The notes beneath the pieces were generated by a model. The model made no database searches. It was not told the origin of the DNA and worked only from the letters and a program-made list of their open reading frames with translations. A stretch of 64,000 bases of DNA, from the NCBI GenBank assembly GCA_947500035.1, contig CANMQP010000012.1, positions 1 to 64,000 on the forward strand, in the 5' to 3' direction. Below, piece by piece: positions 1 to 9,553 of the stretch. The position numbers were made by a program, and so were the translations under genes. The DNA is from an uncultured Kiloniellaceae bacterium. GTDB taxonomy: Bacteria; Pseudomonadota; Alphaproteobacteria; Kiloniellales; Kiloniellaceae. Numbering within the stretch: the stretch's first letter is position 1; every line of letters begins with the position of its first letter.

Positions 1-267
1 AACCTCTTCAGCTTCGACAGCCTGACCGACCTCATAAACCTGACCAACCCAAGCAGTGCGTCCATAAACGGCCTGGCGCCAGGCATCAGCATCTCCGGCC
101 TCTCCTACGACAACGGCCAGTACCGCATCATGACCGAGTCGGACCCCGGTGGCCTGAACAATGTAAACCTCTTCAGCTTCGACAGCCTGACCGACCTCAT
201 AAACCTGACCAACCCAAGCAGTGCGTCCATAAACGGCCTGGCACCAGGCATCAGCATCTCCGGCCTG
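1..267 (+). repeat. 165-bp in-frame tandem repeat inside the PEP-CTERM gene
   Basis: Bases 1-101 recur at 166-266 with a single difference (G78 to A243). The period is 165 bp, or 55 codons, so the reading frame is kept. The first unit continues to base 165; the second breaks off after ISISGL and runs into the PEP-CTERM tail. Further copies may lie upstream of the window. Near-identity at synonymous positions points to recent duplication or ongoing homogenisation. Confidence 0.9.
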
Positions 268-396
268 ATGTTCGTCCCGGACGATCCTCTGACACCTCCA
301 GTGCCCGAACCGGAGACTTTCCTGCTCTTCGCTTTCGGGCTTGCGGGATTGACGATGGTGCGCCGCCGGACGCAGAAGGCTGCAGATTCAGCGTGA
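1..396 (+). CDS. PEP-CTERM sorting-domain protein, 3' part
   Basis: The frame is open from the first base, so the 5' end lies outside the window; 131 codons are visible. The C-terminus is a standard PEP-CTERM signal: VPEPETF, a hydrophobic stretch (LLFAFGLAGLTMV) and a basic tail (RRRTQK). Such proteins are exported and then processed by an exosortase in the inner membrane, usually ending up in the exopolysaccharide matrix or on the surface. The visible part of the exported domain is a tandem repeat of 55 residues (NLFSFDSLTDLINL... and copy 2 from base 166). The function of the repeat is unknown to me. No exosortase gene is in the window. Confidence 0.8.
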   Translation, partial: NLFSFDSLTDLINLTNPSSASINGLAPGISISGLSYDNGQYRIMTESDPGGLNNVNLFSFDSLTDLINLTNPSSASINGLAPGISISGLMFVPDDPLTPPVPEPETFLLFAFGLAGLTMVRRRTQKAADSA

Positions 397-1020
397 CCTT
401 CCGGCCGGAATTCACCGCCCGATGCTGCAAACACCGACGTCGCGGCGAAAGGCATGGCAACCAAGATCGAGTCTGAAAAAAACCTAAGTCCTGCAAAGCT
501 CATAGCGGCGGAACCGGCAGCCTTTGCCGCAGCGGGAGAATGCAGGTGCGCTTCGTCGGCAGCTGAGCTAACTGCCCCTACTCGCTACTCTCCATGGATC
601 AGATCGTCAAACCGACGCTGCTCGCCATTCCGGGCATTGAGAACGTCGTTTATCGGGCGAAAGCGCGAGAGAGCGAGCTGGCGCCGTCGTAACACATCCG
701 TTGCGCCATTAGGGTGGCCGGAAGCTGATCGGCGGAGCTTTGCCCAGAAATTTGTCCGAATTTGATGGTGGATTGTCATATTAGGCAACCTGATTCCCGT
801 TTATCACGTGAGCAGAAAACCGAATTCCTGGCTCGTGAGAAACCGAGTTCTCCTCGGGTGCTGCGTAGCTGTATGGCGCCGTTTGCAATGTGGCTTTTAT
901 CACAACTTGTCCCGCCAACCGACTGACAGGAATCCGGGGACGGTCGTGCTCTAATGTCAACCACAAGCAAAAACGCACTTTTTCCATACGGAATTTGATC
1001 CAGATCGAGGAGTCACAAGC
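397..1020. other. Intergenic stretch without a convincing gene
   Basis: Several short overlapping frames occur on both strands, but none has a recognisable domain or a good ribosome-binding site. One 32-codon frame at 594 (begins MDQIVKPTLLAIPGIENVV) could be the remnant of a gene but I do not recognise it. A small hairpin (CCGAG/CTCGG) lies near 843-858. The distal part must hold the promoter of the serine hydrolase gene. Confidence 0.5.
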
Positions 1021-2604
1021 TTGGACAGCCGGGAATCGCACGCCGTGCGCCTTTTACTTTGTCAAAGCGCGCTCTTTGCACAGATAAGGCGCGCTGCAAG
1101 ATCGTGGGTCTGGGCGGTCCCGGCCGCGGCGTTGACAGTCGGGGCAGCCGGCGCTGCAACCAAGGATGATATTCGGCACATCGTGGAAGAGGAGCGCACA
1201 CGCGGCGGCACACCGGCTATGTCTGTCGCGGTGGTACGCGACGGCCAGGTCTTGGTTGAGTTCGCCTCCGGGCTTGCCGACCGGGAAGCCAACCGGGCCG
1301 CAACCCTCGACACGCAGTACCCCGCAGCTTCGGTTTCGAAGATCTTGACCGCTGCACTGGTCATGCGGCAGGTCGAGGAACAAAGGCTGGATCTCGACAT
1401 AGCGGTGAACAACTACCTGAAACCAGCTTTTCGGGTTAGGAACAGCGCCGGCGAGCCTGTCCCGGTGACCCTCCGTCAACTGCTGTCGCACAGCTCGGGA
1501 CTGCCCGTGTCATGGAATGGCATCGTCGACTGGGGAAACGCCGTTCCGACCATGGAGGAGCAGCTTGCAAAAGGTCAAAACACGCTCCACCTTCCGGGTG
1601 AACGCATCGTATACGCCAACAACGGCTTCGCTCTTGCGGGCTATGTAGCGGCTCAAGCCGCGGGGAAGACTTTTTCAGACTACGCCCGCGAAGCACTCTT
1701 CCAACCGCTCGGCATGACCCGTTCGACTTTTGAATCTCCATGGCAGCTCGGGAACGACCTGGCGACGGCCTATGGCCACTGGTTTCAGGGAGGCTCGGAT
1801 CGCACCTATCATGCCGACCTAACGGCGATGGCCCCTGCAGGCGGTCTTGTCACTTCGGCCAGCGACCTTGCGCGATTCGCTTTGATGATACTCGGCGAGG
1901 GCGAGCTTGAAGGTGTCCGCATCCTGCGTCCCGACTCGGTCGCCCAGATGTTGCGCCTCCAGGCTCGGGCGCATCCGGACCTGGACGAGGGCTTCGGTCT
2001 CGGCTTCGCCGTGCGCGTGCAGCGCGGTCAACGCCTGGCCTGGTGGGACGGCAGCAGTAGCGGAGCAGCGTCACGGCTGGCTTTGCTGCCCGATGCCAAG
2101 GTCGGTGTGGTGGTGCTGTCGAACCTGGCAAACAACGAACCCCCGGCAATCGCCGGGAGACGCATTCTGGACATGCTTGTTCCCGCACCGGTCACGACTG
2201 CCTACAAACCCTCGGCGGAGAATCTTGACAGGGCGGCCGGATTTTACCGGCCCAGCGATTTCCTCGACCCGGAGTACTGGTACTTGAAGTACCTGCTGGC
2301 ATTTGAAATCGGGCGCAAGGGCGGCACGTTGATCAAGAATTCGCTGATCACTGGCGAGAGTGCATTGTCGCCGATCGGGCCGGACCGATTCCGAATACAG
2401 GGCTCGTGGCTCGACAACTCCACAGTGTTGTTCGACGGCGACACAATGTATCTTGGACACCTGCGCGCCCATCGGATCTCAAGCTGGCAATCGCCCAGCG
2501 CGCTCTTGTTCTACGCTGCTCTCATTACTCTAGCGGTCGCGAGCCTACTGGGTTGGGTTGTCTGGCGGGCGATACGACTCCTGCGGCGAACGCAGATAGC
2601 GTGA
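1021..2604 (+). CDS. Membrane-anchored serine hydrolase, beta-lactamase/class C PBP family
   Basis: The protein has 527 residues. An N-terminal hydrophobic export segment (about residues 30-46) is followed by a beta-lactamase-related domain with the SxxK nucleophile motif (SVSK, about residue 108) and the YxN motif (YANN, about residue 198). The usual third motif is replaced by WDGSSSG, so the KTG/HxG element is atypical. A C-terminal domain of about 130 residues ends in a transmembrane helix (LLFYAALITLAVASLLGWVV). The start is TTG, chosen because GAGGAG lies 8 bases upstream. Family members are D-aminopeptidases, esterases or carboxypeptidases acting in the periplasm; I cannot name the substrate. 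Confidence 0.8.
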   Translation: MDSRESHAVRLLLCQSALFAQIRRAARSWVWAVPAAALTVGAAGAATKDDIRHIVEEERTRGGTPAMSVAVVRDGQVLVEFASGLADREANRAATLDTQYPAASVSKILTAALVMRQVEEQRLDLDIAVNNYLKPAFRVRNSAGEPVPVTLRQLLSHSSGLPVSWNGIVDWGNAVPTMEEQLAKGQNTLHLPGERIVYANNGFALAGYVAAQAAGKTFSDYAREALFQPLGMTRSTFESPWQLGNDLATAYGHWFQGGSDRTYHADLTAMAPAGGLVTSASDLARFALMILGEGELEGVRILRPDSVAQMLRLQARAHPDLDEGFGLGFAVRVQRGQRLAWWDGSSSGAASRLALLPDAKVGVVVLSNLANNEPPAIAGRRILDMLVPAPVTTAYKPSAENLDRAAGFYRPSDFLDPEYWYLKYLLAFEIGRKGGTLIKNSLITGESALSPIGPDRFRIQGSWLDNSTVLFDGDTMYLGHLRAHRISSWQSPSALLFYAALITLAVASLLGWVVWRAIRLLRRTQIA

Positions 2605-2808
2605 CGTATCAGCGGTTGGATTGGACAGGTTGCGGCACGGAACGTCAGGGGTCTTGCGGTTGCGGAGATTTAAGACGTCCCGACATCGCTATCCGCCTCG
2701 GGTCATTGTTACCCTCTTGGCAGTATCCCTGAAAGCGCCGCTTTCCGATCACCACAAAGATAACATCCGAGAATGTCCAGAGCGAAGACCAACAAGCTCG
2801 TGTCCTGA

Positions 2809-3852
2809 TCACGCCGTCAGATCGTCCTCGTAAGCGAAGATCCCCGGCGTGCCGCCGGTGTGGATGAAGATCAACGCGCCCTCTCCCTCTGCCTGCTTTG
2901 CGGCACTGACAAAGCCCGCCATGGTCTTGCCGGAATAGACCGGATCCAGCATCAGGGCCTCGGTGCGGGCGGCCAGGCGGATCGCGTTTAGCACTTCCTC
3001 GCTGGCCCGGCCATAGCCCGGCGCCAGGAAGGCGTCGGTCACGACAACATCCTCGTCGGCAACGCGGTTCTCGATCTGCAGCAGCTCTGCGATTTCGGCG
3101 CAGCGCTGCGTGATACGGGGTCCCTGCGCGGCGGCATCGCGGCGCACACAGATGCCGGTGACCCGGATCGATGAACCCAGGGCGCGAAGACCAAACAGCA
3201 GGCCGGCATGGGTCGCGCCGCTGCCAGAGGCCACGACAATACCGTCGACCGTGAGCTCCGCCGCGTCGATTTGCTGCAGCAACTCCTGCGCCGCGACCAC
3301 GTATCCAAGCGCCCCGAGCGGCGCGTGACCGGGCGCGAGCGGAATGATGTAGGGATTGCGTCCCGCCTGGCGCAGTTCCTCGGCGATCTCGCCCAGCCTG
3401 CGGTCGGCGCCTGTCTCGTCCTCACCTTCCGGATAGGAATGCAGGGTCGCGCCCAGAATACGTTCGATCAGAACGTTACCCGAATTGCGGTAGCGCGGAT
3501 CCTGCTTGGCGACCCGCTCTTCCCACTGGATGTGACACTCCATCCCGAGCTTGCGCGCACCGGCAGCGGTCAGACGGGCGAAGTTCGACTGCACCGCGCC
3601 GGTAATCAGGACCGTGTCCGCGCCCAGCGCCTGCGCTTCGCCCAGATAGAATTCAAGCTGGCGCACCTTGTTGCCGCCGAAAGCCATGTCGGTCAGATCG
3701 TCACGCTTGACGTAAAGCGCGCGCTTTCCGCCGCAGGCGGCCGTCAGATTGGGCAGGAACTCCAGATGGGTCGGGGCGTGGAACAGAGGCGCGCGAGGCA
3801 AATCCTCCAGAATGCCCAGATCGCCGGACAGGTTTTTTTCTTGCTCGGTCAT
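2809..3852 (-). CDS. PLP-dependent D-cysteine desulfhydrase / L-cysteate sulfo-lyase family enzyme
   Basis: The 347-residue protein has the ACC-deaminase/D-cysteine desulfhydrase fold. The PLP lysine lies in FGGNKVRQLEFY (about residue 60), and GAVQSNFARLTA follows as the substrate or phosphate loop. Characterised members release sulfide plus pyruvate from D-cysteine, or sulfite plus pyruvate from cysteate (CuyA). The start ATG overlaps the TGA of the upstream TauE-type gene (ATGA at 3849-3852), so the two are translationally coupled. Coupling to a likely sulfite exporter favours a sulfonate substrate such as cysteate. That assignment is inference; D-cysteine desulfhydrase is the safe family name. 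Confidence 0.75.
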   Translation of the reverse strand: MTEQEKNLSGDLGILEDLPRAPLFHAPTHLEFLPNLTAACGGKRALYVKRDDLTDMAFGGNKVRQLEFYLGEAQALGADTVLITGAVQSNFARLTAAGARKLGMECHIQWEERVAKQDPRYRNSGNVLIERILGATLHSYPEGEDETGADRRLGEIAEELRQAGRNPYIIPLAPGHAPLGALGYVVAAQELLQQIDAAELTVDGIVVASGSGATHAGLLFGLRALGSSIRVTGICVRRDAAAQGPRITQRCAEIAELLQIENRVADEDVVVTDAFLAPGYGRASEEVLNAIRLAARTEALMLDPVYSGKTMAGFVSAAKQAEGEGALIFIHTGGTPGIFAYEDDLTA

Positions 3853-4625
3853 AGCCCCACCAATGGCTTAAGTGAATCGTAGAAGAGCCCGGCGACGGTC
3901 GAGATCAAAACCAGCGCCAGGAACCAGCGGAAGACCGATTCCGTCACGCGCTGCACCAGCAGCCTGCCGACCATGATACCCGCCAGCGTCGCGGGCGCCA
4001 GCCCGGCGCAAAGCCAGAGCGTATCCGCGGTCAGTCCGACCAAAAACCACTGCAGGATAAAAGCCGCCGGATAGGTGAAAAGCAGCAGCGCCAGGGTGGT
4101 GGCGCGCACCACATCCTTGGCATGTCCGGCGCCGGACATCCAGGCCGCGGGCACGGGACCCGGCATGGCGAGCGCAGAGTTCATGGCGCCGGAGACCAGC
4201 CCCATGGAAAGCGGCCAGCCGCCCGCGACCGGTGGCGGTCCCGTGCGCGCAGCGGCCTGCCGGCGCTTGCCGGAGCCATTGCTGTGCAGTACGAAGAACA
4301 GCGTTCCCAGCACAGCCAGCCCCGCCAGGAACTTCAGCAGGCCGATGGAGACCAGGAAGTAAACGGCACCGCCCAGCGGAATGCCGACGGCGCTGCCCTT
4401 GGCGAAGACTTTCAGAAGATCGCCCTGCACCGCGGCCCGCAGGCCGGGCACCAGAACCGCACAGATCAACCAGCTCTGCAGCACGCTGATCTGAATCGCC
4501 GCGGGCGAATTCAGGACCAGCAGGAGCACCGGACCGGCGATGATGCCAAAGCCGATTCCGGTCGCCGCCTGCAGCATCGACGCACTGAAAAAGGCAATCG
4601 CCAGAAGAATGAGATCTTGTTCCAA
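3849..4625 (-). CDS. TauE/SafE family membrane exporter (candidate sulfite exporter)
   Basis: This is a 258-residue polytopic membrane protein with about eight hydrophobic segments in the two-half arrangement of the TauE/SafE family. The first half begins AFFSASMLQAATGIGFG, the usual family signature. Relatives export sulfite or sulfoacetate, or move other organosulfur anions. It is the first gene of a two-gene operon with the desulfhydrase/sulfo-lyase (4-base overlap). The start is a TTG with no strong ribosome-binding site in front, so the true N-terminus may differ by a few residues. Confidence 0.75.
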   Translation of the reverse strand: MEQDLILLAIAFFSASMLQAATGIGFGIIAGPVLLLVLNSPAAIQISVLQSWLICAVLVPGLRAAVQGDLLKVFAKGSAVGIPLGGAVYFLVSIGLLKFLAGLAVLGTLFFVLHSNGSGKRRQAAARTGPPPVAGGWPLSMGLVSGAMNSALAMPGPVPAAWMSGAGHAKDVVRATTLALLLFTYPAAFILQWFLVGLTADTLWLCAGLAPATLAGIMVGRLLVQRVTESVFRWFLALVLISTVAGLFYDSLKPLVGL

Positions 4626-4776
4626 GAGGGCAGAGGCCGATCTGTTGGGCAGGCAAGGAGTTGCCGATCTTGGCAGCGCAAGAGAGCCAAAGAAAGCCCC
4701 GCGTGGAGATCAGGTCCTGTGCCCAGGCTTCATGGGATCCCTTGCATTCGCAGCGGCGCCACGGTGTTGAGTGTCT

Positions 4777-6966
4777 TCACGACACCCCCTCTCCAAACGG
4801 CATTGCAGTGGGTGCCTTGCCCGTCAGGCTCCGCAAGGCATTCGCGACGGCGGCGCCGGTCATCGGGACGCCGATTTCGCCGCCGCCGCTGGGATGCCCG
4901 CCGGATTCCAGAATCCGCACTTCGATCTCAGGAATTTCGTCCATTCGAATTGGCTCGTAGTCATAGAAATTGTTCTGGTCGATCATGCCCCCCGAAAAGG
5001 TCGTGCGCTCGCGCATCAAACTCGAAAGCCCGAAGATTATCCCGCCTTCAACCTGAGCACGGTAGTTTTGCGGGTGGATCGTGATACCGGGGTCGACGGC
5101 AGCCCAGAAGCGGTGCACACGGAACCGGCCGTCGTCCAGAGACACCTCCGCGACACCGGCTCCCATGGTCGCTTTGTAGCCTGCGAAGGAAAGACCGAGC
5201 GCGCGGCCTTCAAGGGCTGTCGCTGTGGCGAAATTCGACATCTCCACTGCGGCGTTCAGAACGGCGAGACCGCGAGGGCTTTCGCGCAGCAAGCGGCGTC
5301 GAAAGGCGACCGGGTCGCTGCCGGCGGCCAGCGCCAACTCATCGATAAAGCATTCCCTCGCGAAGCAGTTGGGGCCCCAGCCGATACCGCGCCAGGCCGC
5401 AATACGCGAACGACGCGGCGTCAACAAATGTTCCGCGCGGAAATCCGGAATCGCATAGTCCGCGCTTTCGGAGCCCTCCATGATCAGAAGGTCACGCCCG
5501 ACTTCCGGGTTCCAGCGCCTGGGAAGTGCAAATTCCATAATAGACGGAGCGGCGACCCGGTGGCGCATTGCCGTGACATCGCCATCCGCGTCGAGAACGG
5601 CGTCCAAGCGGTGTGCCGTCGGCGGGCGCAGCCAGGCGTTTTTCACATCATCCTCGCGCGTCCACATCAGCTTCACCGGCCGTCCGGCATGGCGCGAAAG
5701 CAAGAGGGCGTCCCGCAGCAGGTCTCTGGCAAATACCGTGCGCCGTCCGAAACCGCCCCCCATCTGCATCGCATGCATTGTGATGCGGTCCGTCGTCGTT
5801 CCGAGCACAGCAGCGGCAATGCCGATCGAGACGCTTTGACTTTGACTCCCGAGCCAGACTTCCGCACCGAGACCGTCATCATCGACTGAAGCAACAGCGT
5901 TCAGAGGCTCCATCTGAGCGTGATAGACATGGACTGTCTGGTATTGCGCCGTGTGGATTCGACCGCCTGCCGCGAGCGCCTTCGCCGCATCGCCGCGCTC
6001 TTCCCAGACGATGACGTCACCTTCGCCGCTTTCCGCCGCACTGATCAGCTCCGACATCTCCAGGCTGCTGTCGGCATTGCGAAAACCTGAGGTCTCGGTC
6101 CACTCGACTTGCAAGAGGTCGCGCGCGGCAAGGGCGCTTTCCCAGGTCTCAGCCAAGACCGCGACACTGTTTCGTAAGGGAACGATGTCCGTCACACCGG
6201 CGACCCGCCGCGATGCCTCGTCCGAAACCAGGTTCGGAGTTTCGCCCTCGACCGGCGCCAGAAGCTGCGCGGCATACAACACTCCGGGCAAGCGCACATC
6301 TATCGAGTAGATGGACTCTCCCCGCGTTTTGGCAGGAATGTCGAGCCGGTCTTTATCTGTTCCGATAACCCGCCAGTCTGTCCGCGGTTTCAACTCGGCT
6401 TCGCTCACCTGCTCAATCGCCGCCGAAGGGGCTGGCAGGCGAATGACTTCACCATAACCAAGCCGCTCTCCGTCCGCTTTGACGACGTGACCTGCATCAG
6501 TCGATAGGCTTTCGGGCGCAACGTCCCAGTGCGCCGCCGCGGTCCGTATCAGCACCCGGCGCGCGTTCGCGCCTGCCAGTCGCAGCGCCGTAAAATACCC
6601 CTCGACCGAGGAACTGCCGGCGGAGAAGAGAATTCCACCAAAACTCGGATTGCCGAAGATTCCGTCCGGGTCCGCACTGACCTGCTCGACCGAAACTCTA
6701 CTCCAATCCGCATCAAGTTCTTCTGCAACGATCATCGGCAAGGATGTGTTGACGCCTTGTCCCATTTCAGCCGCGCCGAAGCGGATCAGGATCGAGCCAT
6801 CTGAGTGAATCACGACCCATCCATTGATGTTGGTTTCATCCGCCGCCTGCGCCTCGGCAGAGCCGTCAAACAGCGTGACGCCGCCGCTCGCAAGAAGGGC
6901 GAAACCCACGGCCCCGGTTCCCGCCAGGAAAGTACGGCGTGTCGGCCTGATGTTTTGCGAATTCAT
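4777..6966 (-). CDS. Molybdopterin-binding subunit of an aldehyde/isoquinoline oxidoreductase-type Mo hydroxylase
   Basis: The protein has 729 residues and belongs to the xanthine oxidase family, IorB/CoxL-like branch. It starts at ATG 6966, preceded by AAGGAGG; a longer open frame upstream is not used. The N-terminus carries a twin-arginine signal (RPTRRTFLAG), so the folded enzyme is exported to the periplasm. The molybdopterin-binding GGGFGRR motif is present. A GEIGVP segment near the C-terminus supplies the catalytic glutamate expected in this family. The gene follows the [2Fe-2S] subunit with two bases between them. The substrate (aldehyde or N-heterocycle) cannot be read from sequence. 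No cytochrome acceptor subunit is adjacent. Confidence 0.85.
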   Translation of the reverse strand: MNSQNIRPTRRTFLAGTGAVGFALLASGGVTLFDGSAEAQAADETNINGWVVIHSDGSILIRFGAAEMGQGVNTSLPMIVAEELDADWSRVSVEQVSADPDGIFGNPSFGGILFSAGSSSVEGYFTALRLAGANARRVLIRTAAAHWDVAPESLSTDAGHVVKADGERLGYGEVIRLPAPSAAIEQVSEAELKPRTDWRVIGTDKDRLDIPAKTRGESIYSIDVRLPGVLYAAQLLAPVEGETPNLVSDEASRRVAGVTDIVPLRNSVAVLAETWESALAARDLLQVEWTETSGFRNADSSLEMSELISAAESGEGDVIVWEERGDAAKALAAGGRIHTAQYQTVHVYHAQMEPLNAVASVDDDGLGAEVWLGSQSQSVSIGIAAAVLGTTTDRITMHAMQMGGGFGRRTVFARDLLRDALLLSRHAGRPVKLMWTREDDVKNAWLRPPTAHRLDAVLDADGDVTAMRHRVAAPSIMEFALPRRWNPEVGRDLLIMEGSESADYAIPDFRAEHLLTPRRSRIAAWRGIGWGPNCFARECFIDELALAAGSDPVAFRRRLLRESPRGLAVLNAAVEMSNFATATALEGRALGLSFAGYKATMGAGVAEVSLDDGRFRVHRFWAAVDPGITIHPQNYRAQVEGGIIFGLSSLMRERTTFSGGMIDQNNFYDYEPIRMDEIPEIEVRILESGGHPSGGGEIGVPMTGAAVANALRSLTGKAPTAMPFGEGVS

Positions 6967-6968
6967 GA

Positions 6969-7421
6969 TCACCCCTCCTTGACGGCGCGTTCGATGGCGC
7001 GGAGGATCCGCGGATAGGTTCCACAGCGGCAGAGGTTGGCGGACATCTCGTCGAGGATGTCCTGACGGTCCGGCTCCGGGTTGCGCGCCAACAGCGACGC
7101 GGCCCGCATGATCTGACCGGACTGGCAATAGCCGCACTGGGGAACCTGCTCGGCAATCCAGGCCAGCTGCAGGGGATGATCCGCGTTTTCAGAGAGGCCC
7201 TCGATCGTGGTGATCCGATGCCCGGCCGCGTCTTCAACGGAAAGCTGGCAGGCATATGCCGCTTCGCCATCGATATGAACCGTGCAGGCGCCGCAGATTC
7301 CGGCACCGCAGCCGAATCGGGTGCCGGTCAGTCCCAAGTGTTCCCGCAACGCCCACAGCAGGGGCGTATCAGCTGCGCATTCAACTTCGAAGGTTTCGTT
7401 GTTGACGCTGAGTTGAACCAT
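6969..7421 (-). CDS. [2Fe-2S] subunit of the Mo hydroxylase
   Basis: The protein has 150 residues, typical of IorA/CoxS-like small subunits. The N-terminal plant-type ferredoxin domain has the cysteine pattern [10 protein letters not shown] plus a further Cys after AAYA. The C-terminal helical domain has [10 protein letters not shown] and [11 protein letters not shown], binding the second [2Fe-2S] cluster. It has no signal peptide and should travel with the Tat-exported large subunit. It is the promoter-proximal gene of the pair. Confidence 0.9.
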   Translation of the reverse strand: MVQLSVNNETFEVECAADTPLLWALREHLGLTGTRFGCGAGICGACTVHIDGEAAYACQLSVEDAAGHRITTIEGLSENADHPLQLAWIAEQVPQCGYCQSGQIMRAASLLARNPEPDRQDILDEMSANLCRCGTYPRILRAIERAVKEG

Positions 7422-7441
7422 TTAACCGTCCTTTCTGCGTT

Positions 7442-8485
7442 TTAAGGTGCGACTACTGTCAGGGTCTCATTCGTCGCCACGTCGCCTGCCCCGGTCTCGA
7501 CGGCGCCACCGAAGACGAACACACGCTCACCAACGGCAGCTGCCGCCGTTCCGTGTCTGGGCGTTTTGAGATTCGGAAGGGGTGACCATTGATCCATCGC
7601 CGGGTCGTACAACCACGCGCTTGCGATGACCAACTTTGTCGGCGTCCATTGCTCGCCGCCGAAAACCAGGAGCTTCCCGTTCACCACGGCCGCCGAAATT
7701 CCGCCACTTGGTCTTGGCATTGGTGCTTTGGTTTCCCAAGTTCCGGTCTGTGGATCGAACACCTCAAGCACAGCCAAATTGACGTTGACGGCCCCGCCAT
7801 CGTGTTCGATGTCGTAGTGACGCCCGCCTACAACATAAATCCTGCCGTCGATCACCGCGCTCGCGGCACTGTTGCGCGCCGTCGGTGCGTCGGCGGCTTT
7901 TGACCAGACAGCGGTTTGCGGATCGAAGACGTCGACGCTTACGGTATCGATGTGTTCCTGATACGTCGCCGCCGCAGGCGTACGGCCGATCCGGCCACCA
8001 ATGACATAAATCTTGCCATCGACGGTTTCGGAGATGTGTTCACCCCGCGCCACTGGCAAGGGCGTCGTCTCCGACCAGGAACCGGCGTCGAAGTCATAGA
8101 CGAAGACCGTATCCATGGGTTTCCAGTTTGGAAAACCGCCTGTAAAACCGCCGATCCCGTATATGCGCCGGTCCGCGACCGCCAACGTGATGTGGTGCCG
8201 CGCCTCGGGCATTGGTGTCAGTTCCCGCCATTCATCACGAACCGGATCGTAGGCAAGAAAGTCGTCCAGGACGCTTTGCGCCCTATCCGCCAGACCACCC
8301 AAGGTATAGATCAGACCGCCGTTCACCTCGGCATAGATCTCCTGCCGCGGTGTCGGAAGTGGCGCCGCGGTGGACCAGCCGCCACCGGCCAACGCCGCGG
8401 GGGGCGCTCCGAGTATCAGTGAGGTCAACAGCCAACCGAACTTCGGTCCCGCAATGTGTCTCATTGTTCCCGTGATCTGTCTCAT
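7442..8485 (-). CDS. Exported Kelch-repeat beta-propeller protein
   Basis: The protein has 347 residues. A signal peptide (FGWLLTSLILGAPPAALAGG) precedes five to six Kelch repeats, visible as repeated IYxxGG, GKIYVIGG, GRIYVVGG and GKLLVFGG blades with W about 10-12 residues later. I chose ATG 8485 because GAGG lies six bases upstream; a TTG at 8530 is possible. It lies 20 bp upstream of the Mo hydroxylase genes on the same strand, so it probably heads that operon. It may be an accessory or surface binding protein; no enzymatic motif is visible. Confidence 0.8.
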   Translation of the reverse strand: MRQITGTMRHIAGPKFGWLLTSLILGAPPAALAGGGWSTAAPLPTPRQEIYAEVNGGLIYTLGGLADRAQSVLDDFLAYDPVRDEWRELTPMPEARHHITLAVADRRIYGIGGFTGGFPNWKPMDTVFVYDFDAGSWSETTPLPVARGEHISETVDGKIYVIGGRIGRTPAAATYQEHIDTVSVDVFDPQTAVWSKAADAPTARNSAASAVIDGRIYVVGGRHYDIEHDGGAVNVNLAVLEVFDPQTGTWETKAPMPRPSGGISAAVVNGKLLVFGGEQWTPTKLVIASAWLYDPAMDQWSPLPNLKTPRHGTAAAAVGERVFVFGGAVETGAGDVATNETLTVVAP

Positions 8486-8627
8486 GCCGATCCTCTGCTC
8501 CTTCGAAACCTGTGGTTTGTTGGCGATCAATCCGCGCTTTTCGGCCTGCGCTCACGATTAGATGACACCTGCCAACTCTTTCGATAAGAGTTACATTCCT
8601 AATCGATCTGTTAAGGAAAACTTAATA

Positions 8628-9539
8628 ATGCGCCAGGCCAAGCTCGCCGACTTGGAGGCTTTCGCCGCGGTTGCGCGGGCGCGGAACTTCCGCCGCGCGG
8701 CCACGGAGCGCGGGGTGTCCGCTTCCGCTTTAAGTCAGACGATACGGAATTTGGAGGAACGGCTTGGCACGCGGCTGTTGAACCGCACCACGCGCAGCGT
8801 CGCTCTCACCCCGGCCGGCGAGACTCTTTTCGATCGGTTGGAACCCGCGTTCGCCGATATCGGTGACGCACTCGACGAGGTCCAGAGTCTTGACGGCGAG
8901 CCGACGGGACGCGTGCGGATCAATGCACCTGCGCCGGCCATCGAGGCCATCTTCGCGCCCCTTATGTCGGAGTTCCTTCACCGCCACCCCCGCATCTCGC
9001 TCGAGCTTATTGCCGACGCCAGCTATGTTGACATCGTCGCGGAAGGATTTGACGCCGGTGTCCGCTTCGGACAGGAAGTCGCGCAGGACATGATCGCGAC
9101 CCCGATCGGCCGGCCCCTCGAATACGTGGTCGTGGGCGCGCCGGAATATTTCGACGCCCATGGCGTCCCCCAGCATCCCGGCGACCTGCGGATCCAGGAT
9201 TGCATCCGTCAACGCTTTCCAGGCGGCGCCATCTTCAAGTGGCATTTTTCGCGCGACGGGGAAGAAATCAGCTTCGCGCCCGAAGGGCGGCTGACGGTGA
9301 ATGACGCGCACCATGCGATTCGCGCGGCCTGCGAGAAGATCGGTGTCGCAAGAGCTCCCCTCCAGTATGCCGAACCGGATCTTACGGCCGGACGCCTGAA
9401 GAGGGTGCTGACCGCCTGGTTAACTCCGCTCCCGGGCTGGTACCTCTACTATCCAAGCCGGCGGCAGACACCACCGGCATTCAAGGCGCTGTTAGAGTTT
9501 CTCAAGGAACGCTCTCGTCAAGACCATCAAGGAATTTGA
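8628..9539 (+). CDS. LysR-family transcriptional regulator
   Basis: The protein has 303 residues. The N-terminal winged helix-turn-helix ([20 protein letters not shown] ... [19 protein letters not shown]) is followed by a periplasmic-binding-protein-like effector domain (residues about 90-295). The start at ATG 8628 puts the HTH at the usual distance and has AAGGA about 10 bases upstream; an ATG at 8562 would add 22 residues. It is divergent from the Kelch/Mo-hydroxylase operon with 142 bp between, the usual arrangement for a LysR protein controlling its neighbour. The effector is unknown. Confidence 0.85.
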   Translation: MRQAKLADLEAFAAVARARNFRRAATERGVSASALSQTIRNLEERLGTRLLNRTTRSVALTPAGETLFDRLEPAFADIGDALDEVQSLDGEPTGRVRINAPAPAIEAIFAPLMSEFLHRHPRISLELIADASYVDIVAEGFDAGVRFGQEVAQDMIATPIGRPLEYVVVGAPEYFDAHGVPQHPGDLRIQDCIRQRFPGGAIFKWHFSRDGEEISFAPEGRLTVNDAHHAIRAACEKIGVARAPLQYAEPDLTAGRLKRVLTAWLTPLPGWYLYYPSRRQTPPAFKALLEFLKERSRQDHQGI

Positions 9540-9553
9540 GGTCCCAACCTGGC

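Noticed and set aside
585-788. Minus-strand 67-codon frame, considered as a transposase fragment
   Set aside because: It has no recognisable transposase motif, no flanking inverted repeats and no ribosome-binding site.
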